DNA from: Betaproteobacteria bacterium HGW-Betaproteobacteria-8
GTDB taxonomy: Bacteria > Pseudomonadota > Gammaproteobacteria > Burkholderiales > Methylophilaceae
Assembly: GCA_002842135.1 (NCBI GenBank)
Contig: PHCD01000093.1
Location: forward strand, 1 to 5,882
DNA length: 5,882 nt
Direction: 5' to 3'
The notes beneath the pieces are model-generated. The model did no database searches, had not been told where the DNA came from, and saw only the letters and a program-made list of their open reading frames with translations. A program made the position numbers and the translations under genes. Every line of letters starts with the position of its first letter. Positions within the stretch are counted from its first letter, which is position 1. Positions 1 to 5,882 of this stretch are shown one piece after another.

Positions 1-64
1 TGCCGAAAATCGCAGCAAGCTGTTCGAAACCCGGAAGCAGACGCCAGTTTGAATCTGTTTTCAT
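1..64 (-). CDS. Possible 5' end of an unrecognised gene (partial)
   Basis: Read on the minus strand from an ATG at 64, the frame is open to the window edge and gives 21 residues beginning MKTDSNWRLLPGF. The composition (Trp, Pro-Gly-Phe, a hydrophobic run at the end) looks protein-like. An AGG lies only a few bases before the ATG, so the ribosome site is weak. If real, the gene is divergent from glnE and shares a gap of about 54 bp with it. The plus strand is also open across part of this stretch (one frame ends at a TAA at 64-66), so the end of an upstream plus-strand gene is an alternative. I do not recognise the product, and 21 residues are too few to assign one. Confidence 0.3.
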   Translation of the reverse strand, partial: MKTDSNWRLLPGFEQLAAIFG

Positions 65-68
65 AACC

Positions 69-74
69 TATAAT
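69..74 (+). promoter_or_regulatory. Candidate -10 box for glnE
   Basis: A perfect TATAAT lies 45 bp before the GTG start of glnE. No good -35 hexamer sits 16-18 bp upstream; the best match, TTGAAT at 49-54, leaves only a 14-bp spacer. The site would give a leader of roughly 35-40 nt. It may be a weak or activator-dependent promoter, or a chance match in AT-rich DNA. Confidence 0.3.
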
Positions 75-118
75 TCTAAGGCAAAGCCGGAATTTACTTT
101 ACTCTCGATTTTTAATGT

Positions 119-2866
119 GTGATTTCAACATGCGATTGCAATATGAGAACCCTCACCGAAATACTGGAAGCCCCAGAACCCAATAACGACACTGAAGCTT
201 GCTTGCGTTTTGCCATGAAATGCAGCCCTTTCCTGCAGCGCCTGTTGAATAGCGATGCTGATTTGCTGGCTGATATCCAGCAGAACATGCAGGAGCCGAT
301 GACGCAGCAACAGATGCGCGACTTGTTGGCAGCGCAGGCAATCACGGATGAACCGGGCTTGAAACGTGCGCTGCGCAGGCTGAGAAAGCTGGTGATGGTG
401 CGCATCATTAGCCGCGACCTGAATGGCCTGGCCGATTTGAAAGAGGTCATGCTGACGGTAAGCCACCTTGCGGAGGTAGCAGTGCAGGTTGCACTGCAAC
501 ATCACACGAAATGGCTGGAAGCGCAGTACGGAAAGCCGATAGGCGAGAGCGGTGCAAGGCAGGAGCTAATCGTGGTTGGCATGGGCAAGCTAGGCGGCTA
601 TGAGCTGAATGTCTCCTCCGATATTGACTTGATCTTTGCTTTCGAGGAAGACGGCAGCACCGATGGAGAGCGATTGCTGAGTAATCTCGAATTCTTTACG
701 CGTCTTGGCAAAAAGCTGATTGCGGCAATCGACGATGTTACTGAGGATGGCTATGTGTTCCGGGTTGATATGCGGCTCAGGCCTTATGGCTCGGAGGGCG
801 CACTGGCCTGCAGTTTTGCCATGCTGGAGGAGTATTACCAGAACCAGGGGCGGGAGTGGGAGCGCTATGCCTGGATCAAGGGGCGCGTCATCGCCGGCCC
901 GGAACAGGAACTGGCCGATATGCTGCGGCCTTTCGTCTTCCGCAAGTACCTGGATTACGGTGCTTTCGCTTCTATGCGCGATCTCAAGATCCAGATACAG
1001 CGAGACGTCAACCGCCGCGACATGCATGACAACATCAAGCTCGGTCGCGGCGGCATCCGTGAGATCGAATTTATTGCGCAGGTATTTCAGCTGATACGGG
1101 GCGGCAAGGATCGTAGCCTGCAGGGGCGGCCTACCTTGCAGGTGCTGGGTTTACTCAAGGACAAGGGCTTGCTGCCGGTGTCGACGGTGGCGGAACTGCA
1201 TGCGGCCTATGTCTTTTTGCGTAATCTGGAGCACCGCCTGCAATATGTGGAAGATGCGCAGACCCACGACTTGCCGACCACGGACGAGGCACGCGCACGT
1301 ATCGCACTGGCTACCGGCTATGCCGATTGGGCATCATTGCTGCCGGTGCTGGAAGAACACCGCGCCAAGGTGGACAAGCACTTCCGGGAAGTATTCAGCG
1401 ACCCGAAAGACGAAGAGGATGCGGCGGCACACAGTCGAGAAACAGAGATCTGGCTGGCAGAGGCTGATGAGCAACAGGCCCTGCAAATCCTGCAGGAAAT
1501 CGGTTATCAGGATGCCGGGCAGACGCTGCGCCACATTAAAAGCCTGTATCAGGGGCCGCGCTACAAACAGCTGCCGGAATTGAGCCGGCATCGCTATGAT
1601 GCATTGATGCCGGTCGTCATTGCGCAATCAGCCCGGCAGCCCAATCCGGATGCGACATTGTTGCGAGTTGGTGACTTGCTTGATGGCATCTGCCGTCGCG
1701 CCAGTTATCTCGCGCTGCTGGCGGAATATCCGGATGCGTTGCGTTTCCTCATCAAGCTCGCCAGCGCCAGCCCCTGGTTGATCCAGTATCTGGGGCAGCA
1801 TCCTATCCTGCTTGACGAATTGCTCGATACCCGCAATCTCTATGCCGAACCGGATTTTGCGGCCATGCGCGAGGACTTGCGCCAGCGTCTGGCCGATGTT
1901 GAAGGTGATGTCGAACGGCAGATGGATATCATGCGCGACTTCAAGCACGCCTATACCTTCCGTTTTGCAGTCAAGGACGTCATCGGCGAGCTGCTGCTGG
2001 TGAAACTATCCGACTACCTGAGCGAGCTGGCCGACATGATTCTGGAACTGACGCTGGAGACGGTGTGGGCCAACCTCAAATCCAGGCATCGTGAACAGCC
2101 GAAGTTCGCCGTTATCGGCTACGGCAAACTGGGCGGCAAGGAGCTGGGTTATGCCTCCGATCTCGATATCATCTTCCTCTATGAAGATGATGCGCAGGAA
2201 GCGAGTGAAGTCTATGCGCGCTACGGCATACGCATCGGCAACTGGCTGGGCAGCCTGACCTCGGCCGGCATCCTTTACGAGACCGACCTCGCCCTGCGGC
2301 CGGATGGCGCAAGTGGCATGCTGGTGTCCGATATCAATGCCTTCCGCGAATACCAGTTGCAAAAGGCTTGGCTGTGGGAGCATCAGGCGCTGACGCGGGC
2401 GCGGTTCTGCGCCGGTGACAAGAGCATAGGTAGCAAGTTCGAGCAGATTCGCATCGAGGTCATGCGCCAACCGCGGGATATTGCCAAGTTGAAGCAGGAA
2501 GTCGTCGCCATGCGCGAGAAGATGCTGGCCGCGCATCCCAACCACAGCGAGATATTCGACCTCAAACACGACCGCGGCGGCATCATCGATGTCGAGTTCA
2601 TGGTGCAGTACCTGGTGCTGGCCCATGCGCACCAATATGCCGAACTCACCGCCAATTCCGGCAATATCGCGCTATTGATGAAACTGGGTGAACTGGGTCT
2701 GATCGACGTTAAGCTGGCTAGCGATGTGGCAGCTGCCTACCGGCAATACCGTAGTTTGCAGCATGCGCTCAAACTGCAGGGCGAAAGCAAGGCGAGAGTC
2801 GATGCAGCGACGGTAGCGCAGCATATGGAGGCGGTGAAAAGCCTGTGGCAAAAGTTGTTTGGCTGA
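119..2866 (+). CDS. glnE: Bifunctional glutamine synthetase adenylyltransferase / adenylyl-removing enzyme
   Basis: GlnE attaches AMP to a tyrosine on each subunit of glutamine synthetase, lowering its activity under nitrogen excess, and removes it by phosphorolysis under nitrogen limitation. In characterised proteobacteria PII and glutamine direct it. The 915-residue product has the expected duplicated architecture and is close to the E. coli length of about 946. The N-terminal, adenylyl-removing nucleotidyltransferase half carries GMGKLGG at 154-160 and the metal-binding pair D168/D170. Its helical follow-on domain has GRGGIREIEF at 309-318. The C-terminal, adenylylating half repeats this with GYGKLGG at 667-673, D681/D683, and DRGGIIDVEF at 818-827. 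No frameshift or lost catalytic residue is visible. The start is uncertain: GTG 119 follows an in-frame TAA at 113-115, and ATG 143 would give 907 residues. Neither has a clear Shine-Dalgarno. The gene converges on the minus-strand lipoprotein gene 59 bp downstream, and no convincing terminator lies between them. Confidence 0.97.
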   Translation: MISTCDCNMRTLTEILEAPEPNNDTEACLRFAMKCSPFLQRLLNSDADLLADIQQNMQEPMTQQQMRDLLAAQAITDEPGLKRALRRLRKLVMVRIISRDLNGLADLKEVMLTVSHLAEVAVQVALQHHTKWLEAQYGKPIGESGARQELIVVGMGKLGGYELNVSSDIDLIFAFEEDGSTDGERLLSNLEFFTRLGKKLIAAIDDVTEDGYVFRVDMRLRPYGSEGALACSFAMLEEYYQNQGREWERYAWIKGRVIAGPEQELADMLRPFVFRKYLDYGAFASMRDLKIQIQRDVNRRDMHDNIKLGRGGIREIEFIAQVFQLIRGGKDRSLQGRPTLQVLGLLKDKGLLPVSTVAELHAAYVFLRNLEHRLQYVEDAQTHDLPTTDEARARIALATGYADWASLLPVLEEHRAKVDKHFREVFSDPKDEEDAAAHSRETEIWLAEADEQQALQILQEIGYQDAGQTLRHIKSLYQGPRYKQLPELSRHRYDALMPVVIAQSARQPNPDATLLRVGDLLDGICRRASYLALLAEYPDALRFLIKLASASPWLIQYLGQHPILLDELLDTRNLYAEPDFAAMREDLRQRLADVEGDVERQMDIMRDFKHAYTFRFAVKDVIGELLLVKLSDYLSELADMILELTLETVWANLKSRHREQPKFAVIGYGKLGGKELGYASDLDIIFLYEDDAQEASEVYARYGIRIGNWLGSLTSAGILYETDLALRPDGASGMLVSDINAFREYQLQKAWLWEHQALTRARFCAGDKSIGSKFEQIRIEVMRQPRDIAKLKQEVVAMREKMLAAHPNHSEIFDLKHDRGGIIDVEFMVQYLVLAHAHQYAELTANSGNIALLMKLGELGLIDVKLASDVAAAYRQYRSLQHALKLQGESKARVDAATVAQHMEAVKSLWQKLFG

Positions 2867-2925
2867 CAGGGTTTCTGAAAAGCTATGCTGTAGTGAATTC
2901 AGGCTTTGGACAGAAGCATGTTGTA

Positions 2926-3876
2926 TCAGGGTGAATTCGGTTTTTCTGTCTTGCGCCTGATTTCATTGATGGTTTCTGCAATCTGAGCTTTTAATCTTTC
3001 ATCCTGGCTGGCAAGTTGCATGGCCTTTTCCGCTGCTTGCATGGCGCTCTTTGCATTGCCTTGCTCCAGCAGCACATGCGCCAGATTATTGTGCGCTGCG
3101 GCAGAATCCGGGTGTGCAACGATAGCCTGCTGGAATGCCTTTGCAGCGCCATCCAGATCGCCGGCTGCATAGCTGCTGTTGCCCAGGCCCATCAGCAGTA
3201 CCAGATTATCAGGCCAGCGTTTTACGGCAGCAGCGTAGGCGGTTTGGGTGTGGGCAGCCGGTGCAGTCTTTTCAAAAGCGAGCAGGCCCTTGATGACGGC
3301 ATCAGGTCCACTGCTGGCTGGCAGTTGGCCGGGCGGCAGGGCGACAAACGCCCAGTGCTGACTCCGAGCCCAAGTGCGTTCGAAAGTACTCAGGGTCATT
3401 TCAAAGCGTTCAAAAGTACCCGAGCGCAGCCAGATCAACTCCTTGTCGAGGTCATAGCCAACGGCAACCGCATAATGCCAGGATGGCGCCCAGGAAAGGC
3501 TCAGGTTCTGCATGACCACAACCACATTCCCGGCCATGATCTCCTGCAACAGGGCATCTAGTGTGGGTGCAATCTGGACGGCCAGTGCGCCATGCCGGCG
3601 TGCTGCAGCTAGCATTTCTATTTGCAGGCTGCCTTGGCGGCTGGGGATATAAACTTCAGAGGTGAGTTGTTCGGGCGTGACACGGATATCGATGGTATTC
3701 AATGCAGTAGCCAGCGCTGCAGGCCCGCACTGGTATAACTCCTGCGGGAAGAACGGAGTCTCAGTCAGCTCATTCTGTCTCGGTAGCTGCGTGTTCTGTG
3801 TGACTTCACGTACGCCCGGTGCAGCACACGAGGCCAGCACAAATACCAAAGCCAGTATGAACCCTCTCAGGTACAT
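2926..3876 (-). CDS. PA2778-family C39-like cysteine peptidase, lipoprotein with TPR repeats
   Basis: This is a predicted exported lipoprotein of 316 residues. The N-terminus has a short basic start, a hydrophobic run, and the lipobox LASC at 14-17 followed by Ala-Ala, so outer-membrane attachment is likely. A papain-fold C39-like domain follows: FFPQELYQCGPAA at 42-54 holds the oxyanion Gln49 and nucleophile Cys50, and WHYAVAVGYD at 133-142 holds His134. The usual Asp region reads LRSG at 150-153; from memory this is typical of the family. About two TPR-like helical repeats occupy 223-290 (for example LGNSSYAAGDLDGAAKAFQQ). The natural substrate is unknown. The ATG at 3876 is chosen over an ATG 40 codons upstream because it starts a clean lipoprotein signal; the upstream one would overlap the preceding gene by 68 bp. 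No strong Shine-Dalgarno precedes it. It lies 52 bp after the PA2779-type gene and is probably co-transcribed with it. Confidence 0.88.
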   Translation of the reverse strand: MYLRGFILALVFVLASCAAPGVREVTQNTQLPRQNELTETPFFPQELYQCGPAALATALNTIDIRVTPEQLTSEVYIPSRQGSLQIEMLAAARRHGALAVQIAPTLDALLQEIMAGNVVVVMQNLSLSWAPSWHYAVAVGYDLDKELIWLRSGTFERFEMTLSTFERTWARSQHWAFVALPPGQLPASSGPDAVIKGLLAFEKTAPAAHTQTAYAAAVKRWPDNLVLLMGLGNSSYAAGDLDGAAKAFQQAIVAHPDSAAAHNNLAHVLLEQGNAKSAMQAAEKAMQLASQDERLKAQIAETINEIRRKTEKPNSP

Positions 3877-3928
3877 ACTGGCTTGCTCTGGTTTTTGCGG
3901 GGAATGGCTTTTTGCAAACAATAGCGGT

Positions 3929-4324
3929 TTAACGTACAGAGCGGGTGAATGGGTAGACTTTAGTGAAGCCAAGAATGTCAGTAAGCAGCAGTACAAGGAA
4001 AATCAGCACAATAGCGCCAATAATGCCACCTGCCGGTGCGCTATCGATTTGTGATGCCACTGAGCTGGCTTCTTCATCAGTCAGCGCCGCAACGCGTTCC
4101 TTGGCTTGGGCAGGGTCAATGCCGCGTGCAACCATGGCTGCCTGCACATCTTCACGCGAAAGCGCAGCGATGATGCGCTCACGATCCTGATTCCCGCTGG
4201 AAGTTACTGTTGATTCAGCAACTTGTTCCGAACTGATCATGGCGGCTTGAACGGTATGAATGGAACCTGTAGACAGGAAAGCTGCAGCTAAAAAGGCACT
4301 GAAAAAACGTTTGATGTAATTCAT
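3929..4324 (-). CDS. PA2779-family small membrane protein
   Basis: The product is 131 residues and its function is unknown. A Sec-type signal peptide spans about 1-27, with a likely cut after Val-Gln-Ala. The soluble middle contains DRERIIAALSREDVQAAM (47-64), ARGIDPAQAKERVAALTDEE (66-85) and SQIDSAPAGG (91-100). A single hydrophobic span covers about 101-119, followed by a short tail with Lys and Arg (TKVYPFTRSVR). The predicted topology is middle domain in the periplasm and tail in the cytoplasm. This pattern and the following PA2778-type gene match the paired families named after Pseudomonas aeruginosa PA2779 and PA2778. The ATG at 4324 is preferred over GTG 4333 because AAGGAG sits 8 nt before it, while the GTG overlaps that site. 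It is the first gene of the two-gene unit. The Ala-Gly-Gly next to the membrane span is a plausible protease recognition site, which is an inference. Confidence 0.87.
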   Translation of the reverse strand: MNYIKRFFSAFLAAAFLSTGSIHTVQAAMISSEQVAESTVTSSGNQDRERIIAALSREDVQAAMVARGIDPAQAKERVAALTDEEASSVASQIDSAPAGGIIGAIVLIFLVLLLTDILGFTKVYPFTRSVR

Positions 4325-4332
4325 GACTGACA

Positions 4333-4338
4333 CTCCTT
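4333..4338 (-). promoter_or_regulatory. Shine-Dalgarno that fixes the PA2779-type start
   Basis: On the minus strand AAGGAG is followed by 8 nt and then the ATG at 4324, an ideal spacing. It rules out the in-frame GTG at 4333, whose first base is the last base of this site. Confidence 0.8.
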
Positions 4339-4355
4339 TTTGATTAAATTTTCTT

Positions 4356-4380
4356 AATATCCCCGATTAAATATCCCCGA
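4356..4380. repeat. Tandem 11-bp repeat, possible operator
   Basis: AATATCCCCGA occurs exactly at 4356-4366 and again at 4370-4380, a period of 14 bp with TTA between. Read in the direction of the PA2779-type gene, each unit is TCGGGGATATT. One unit lies inside the promoter spacer and overlaps the edge of the -10 box; the other begins at the -10 box and covers the expected transcription start. This placement suits a repressor site, but a simple tandem duplication could also explain it. Confidence 0.5.
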
Positions 4381-4394
4381 AAATTTAGTGGCAA
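4366..4394 (-). promoter_or_regulatory. Sigma-70-type promoter of the PA2779/PA2778 unit
   Basis: On the minus strand, TTGCCA (4394-4389, 5 of 6 to the -35 consensus), a 17-bp spacer, and TTTAAT (4371-4366, 5 of 6 to the -10 consensus) line up. Transcription would start near 4359, giving a leader of roughly 35 nt that contains the AAGGAG site. Two copies of an 11-bp repeat overlap the spacer and the start region, so regulation at this promoter is plausible. The call rests on sequence only. Confidence 0.6.
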
Positions 4395-4456
4395 AAATGG
4401 TTTTAAACCTTTTCGCTTAGTGTGTCGGCGCCTCCATTATCAAGAGGCCTATTATT

Positions 4457-4528
4457 ATGATTGAAGTTAAACCAGCGAATATAGGCTACCACATTTATCC
4501 GTTAGCACTACTAATTTCAACTGATTAG
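4457..4528 (+). CDS. Possible 23-residue small ORF
   Basis: An ATG at 4457 opens a 23-codon frame (MIEVKPANIGYHIYPLALLI, then STD) ending in TAG at 4526-4528. AAGAGG at 4442-4447 stands 9 nt before the ATG, a fair ribosome site. The GAGG is also one arm of a small hairpin (GCCTC 4430-4434 with GAGGC 4444-4448). The frame is divergent from the PA2779-type gene. The product is unrecognised, and frames this short are common by chance. It could equally be debris from the event that left the glnE relic. Confidence 0.15.
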   Translation: MIEVKPANIGYHIYPLALLISTD

Positions 4529-4601
4529 AAGACCATGTGATAGAAGCCTTACTGCCTGATTATGTTAGCCAATTTTATTGATTTTTGCTTCTGATTTTCA
4601 T

Positions 4602-4710
4602 GCTGGGTATTCGCCAGGAAATTGCAGCATAAAGCAGGCTGCGGGTGATCGACGGGATAGTAGTGCAGCATATGGAGGTGTGAAAATCTGTGGTAGTCCT
4701 GTTGGGCTGA
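4602..4710 (+). pseudogene. Decayed duplicate of the glnE 3' end
   Basis: This stretch aligns co-linearly with the last part of the intact glnE (about 2732-2866). Blocks in order: TTGCAGCAT (4622-4630 with 2756-2764); GTAG-T/C-GCAGCATATGGAGG (4660-4678 with 2813-2831, 18 of 19 identical); TGAAAA (4681-4686 with 2835-2840); CTGTGG (4688-4693 with 2843-2848); GGCTGA, including the stop (4705-4710 with 2861-2866). Around the central block the glnE frame still reads I-D-G-I-V-V-Q-H-M-E against V-D-A-A-T-V-A-Q-H-M-E, with a one-codon gap. An in-frame TAA at 4630-4632 and a frameshift just after GAGG show it cannot encode a functional end. The left edge is uncertain; weaker similarity may reach about 4574. 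It lies between the PA2779-type gene and the acetyltransferase gene, in the same orientation as glnE. Confidence 0.75.
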
Positions 4711-4735
4711 TCTGCAGGATGCAAGTGGACAGTGC

Positions 4736-5257
4736 TTACCTGAATATCCAGTACTCGATTTCGTCCAGAACATTGCCGCTCTGATTGGTCTTCCGGTATT
4801 CCTTGCTCGCTACCCCACCATTTCGTTCCGGAATCCGTCTGCTGGCAATATTTCTCCTGTCTACTGGATAGCGTAGATATTCGAATTCGATATTCGATCT
4901 TGCCCAGGCAATAATGCCGGTGATGGTCTCTAGGCCGTAACCGCTTCCATGGGCAGATTTTTTCAGCCATATACCAAGTTCGGGGTCGGTCTTGCCGATA
5001 TTGGCAAGACCGGCACAGCCGAGAAACTCATTGGTTGTTTTGTCTGTCACCACCAGCTGTAAACAGTTTCCATCGTTCAAGGCCTTGAGCGAATAGTCGA
5101 TGAACGCCAAGGTCTCGCTGATCTCTGTCGGCGGCTTGGGGTACATATACCGTGTGATTTCGGCCGTGAAGTTCCTGAATATCTCCTCGGCATAGCTTTG
5201 GCCGATAGGGAGCAGTCGAAGTCTTTCGGTCTCGATGATGATGTCAGGCAAGTGCAT
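4736..5257 (-). CDS. GNAT-family N-acetyltransferase, RimJ/RimL-like
   Basis: The product, 173 residues, is a complete single-domain Gcn5-related acetyltransferase that would move acetyl from acetyl-CoA to an amine, either a small molecule or a protein N-terminus; the substrate is not predictable. The early motif IIIETERLRLLPI (6-18) is typical of the RimJ/RimL-like branch. The central strand LGIWLKKSAHGSGYGLE (94-110) contains the acetyl-CoA pyrophosphate loop H-G-S-G-Y-G. The motif NIASRRIPERNGG (136-148) corresponds to the usual Asn-x-x-Ser helix with a following Gly-Gly. The end, VLDEIEYWIF (163-172), matches the normal last strand, so the C-terminus is intact although its stop is only 25 bp from the glnE relic. 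No clear Shine-Dalgarno precedes the ATG at 5257, and no convincing promoter is visible in the 113-bp gap upstream. Cytoplasmic. Confidence 0.88.
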   Translation of the reverse strand: MHLPDIIIETERLRLLPIGQSYAEEIFRNFTAEITRYMYPKPPTEISETLAFIDYSLKALNDGNCLQLVVTDKTTNEFLGCAGLANIGKTDPELGIWLKKSAHGSGYGLETITGIIAWARSNIEFEYLRYPVDRRNIASRRIPERNGGVASKEYRKTNQSGNVLDEIEYWIFR

Positions 5258-5370
5258 TAATGTGGTTACGCTAATCCGAAGTTGGCAAACTGTCCGGTCA
5301 AATCATTTTGGTCGCCAACTGTGCAGCGAAATTGAAGATTTTTCAAGGAAGCCAGGCTCGTGTTGCGGCG

Positions 5371-5880
5371 CTAATGCTGCTGCATCAGCGCCGCTCGCCA
5401 GATTTCCATTTTTTGTTGCAATGATAATGCCGCGTGTGCCGGGCTGGTCGAGGGCAGGCGCACATATTGCAGCGCCGTATGTTTGCCTTGTTTTAAAACA
5501 TTTTGGTGGTAACTGCGCTCTGCCGTGCCGCCGTTAAAGCACACCAGTCTGATGCCAGGATGCCGGGCAAAAAATGCATCAAAGTCGTTCACTTCAACCG
5601 AATCATTCTCAATCGCTGTATCCAGGCTGCCCTTGCGATGGCAGCTGTGCAGCACATCCCACAAGGCGAAGTCCGCCTGCTGCAATGCCTTCAGTCGTTC
5701 TGCATAAGGCGCATCCGGCGCAAAGCCCAACAGTCTTGCCATGATGGGCCAGAAGGCGTTGCGCGGATGGGCGTAATATTGGCTGGCAGCGAGCGAAGCT
5801 TCGCCGGGGATGCTGCCGAGTATCAATATCCTTGCGGAAGGTAGGGCGACAGGGGCGAAGCTGGCAATGCGTGGTTTCAT
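5371..5880 (-). CDS. DNA-deoxyinosine glycosylase (UDG superfamily, family 6)
   Basis: The predicted enzyme removes hypoxanthine, the product of adenine deamination, from DNA and so starts base excision repair. The 169-residue product fits the usual size of this compact family. Motif 1 is ILILGSIPGEASL at 18-30, followed by YYAHPRNAFWPIM at 35-47; Asn41 sits where the family has an Asn reported to be important for catalysis. A conserved middle segment reads HRKGSLDTAIEND at 81-93, and the C-terminal DNA-contact motif is LPSTSPAHA at 142-150. The opening SFAPVALPSARILILGS resembles the usual family start, supporting the ATG at 5880; only two bases lie beyond it, so its ribosome site cannot be judged. 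It is on the same strand as the acetyltransferase gene, with 113 bp between them, and the two may or may not be co-transcribed. The related name Mug/UDG would be less precise. Confidence 0.9.
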   Translation of the reverse strand: MKPRIASFAPVALPSARILILGSIPGEASLAASQYYAHPRNAFWPIMARLLGFAPDAPYAERLKALQQADFALWDVLHSCHRKGSLDTAIENDSVEVNDFDAFFARHPGIRLVCFNGGTAERSYHQNVLKQGKHTALQYVRLPSTSPAHAALSLQQKMEIWRAALMQQH

Positions 5881-5882
5881 AA

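Larger units (their letters stand above)
4325..4735. other. AT-rich intergenic region between the PA2779-type gene and the acetyltransferase
   Basis: This 411-bp stretch has no full-length gene. From left to right it holds the ribosome site and promoter of the PA2779-type gene, the tandem 11-bp repeat, a short plus-strand frame of 23 codons at 4457-4528, and a decayed glnE 3' end at about 4602-4710. The stretch from about 4340 to 4600 is clearly richer in A and T than the coding DNA on either side. No terminator for the acetyltransferase gene was found in it. Confidence 0.7.

Noticed and set aside
590..1027. Long antisense frames inside glnE (also at 2006-2635)
   Set aside because: Such frames are expected opposite a GC-rich gene, and the glnE reading is unambiguous with all its motifs.
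2875..2907. Possible shared terminator between the convergent genes
   Set aside because: The best pairings (CTGAA/TTCAG and AAAGC/GCTTT) are five bases with long loops and no T-run; not supported.
2893..2938. GTGAATTC twice, at 2893-2900 and 2931-2938, between glnE and the lipoprotein gene
   Set aside because: Eight bases built on a simple palindrome, with no further similarity around them; probably chance.
3877..3996. A 40-codon upstream extension of the peptidase lipoprotein
   Set aside because: It would overlap the PA2779-type gene by 68 bp and would bury the lipoprotein signal sequence in the interior of the protein. The internal ATG at 3876 explains the data better.
4549..4970. Minus-strand frames running through the gap and the end of the acetyltransferase gene
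   Set aside because: They lie in other frames of the acetyltransferase gene and the glnE relic, have no recognisable motifs, and show no ribosome sites.
5280..5320. Inverted repeat AGTTGGC / GCCAACT with a 27-bp loop upstream of the acetyltransferase gene
   Set aside because: A 7-bp match at this spacing is near what chance allows in a gap of this size. The loop is too long for a terminator, and no promoter can be aligned with it. It could still be an operator, but nothing supports that.
5332..5346. Small hairpin TTGAA / TTCAA after the glycosylase gene
   Set aside because: Only five AT-rich pairs and no proper T-tract, so it is not a credible terminator.

Overview
The window looks like bacterial chromosomal DNA from a proteobacterium, most likely a betaproteobacterium. 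The reasons are a two-headed GlnE of the gamma/beta-proteobacterial type, a PA2779/PA2778-type membrane protein and lipoprotein pair, and moderate-to-high GC with AT-rich intergenic gaps. The genus cannot be fixed from this sequence; a Nitrosomonadales/Methylophilaceae-like host is a guess.

Layout. Positions 1-64 may hold the first codons of a minus-strand gene that leaves the window; it is not recognised. Positions 119-2866 (+) encode glnE, the bifunctional glutamine synthetase adenylyltransferase/adenylyl-removing enzyme, apparently intact. It converges on a two-gene minus-strand unit. The upstream gene (4324-3929) encodes a small PA2779-family protein with a signal peptide and a C-terminal membrane anchor. 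The downstream gene (3876-2926) encodes a PA2778-family C39-like cysteine peptidase lipoprotein with TPR repeats. The unit has a good sigma-70-type promoter (TTGCCA-17-TTTAAT) and a strong Shine-Dalgarno. A tandem 11-bp repeat straddles the -10 box. Further right, both on the minus strand, are a complete RimJ/RimL-like GNAT acetyltransferase (5257-4736) and a DNA-deoxyinosine glycosylase of UDG-superfamily family 6 (5880-5371).

The most unexpected signal lies in the gap between the PA2779-type gene and the acetyltransferase. Positions about 4602-4710 (+) are a decayed copy of the 3' end of glnE, in the same orientation and ending at the equivalent TGA. The intact glnE tail and this relic therefore bracket the PA2779/PA2778 cassette as degenerate direct repeats about 1.9 kb apart. 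This suggests the cassette arrived with, or was inserted next to, a glnE 3' end.

Functionally, glnE belongs to nitrogen regulation. The PA2779/PA2778 pair is an envelope module of unknown role. Its small membrane protein carries a Pro-Ala-Gly-Gly motif just before the membrane span, and its partner belongs to a peptidase clan known for cutting after Gly-Gly, so a protease-substrate relationship is a testable idea. The acetyltransferase and the glycosylase have no evident link to the rest.
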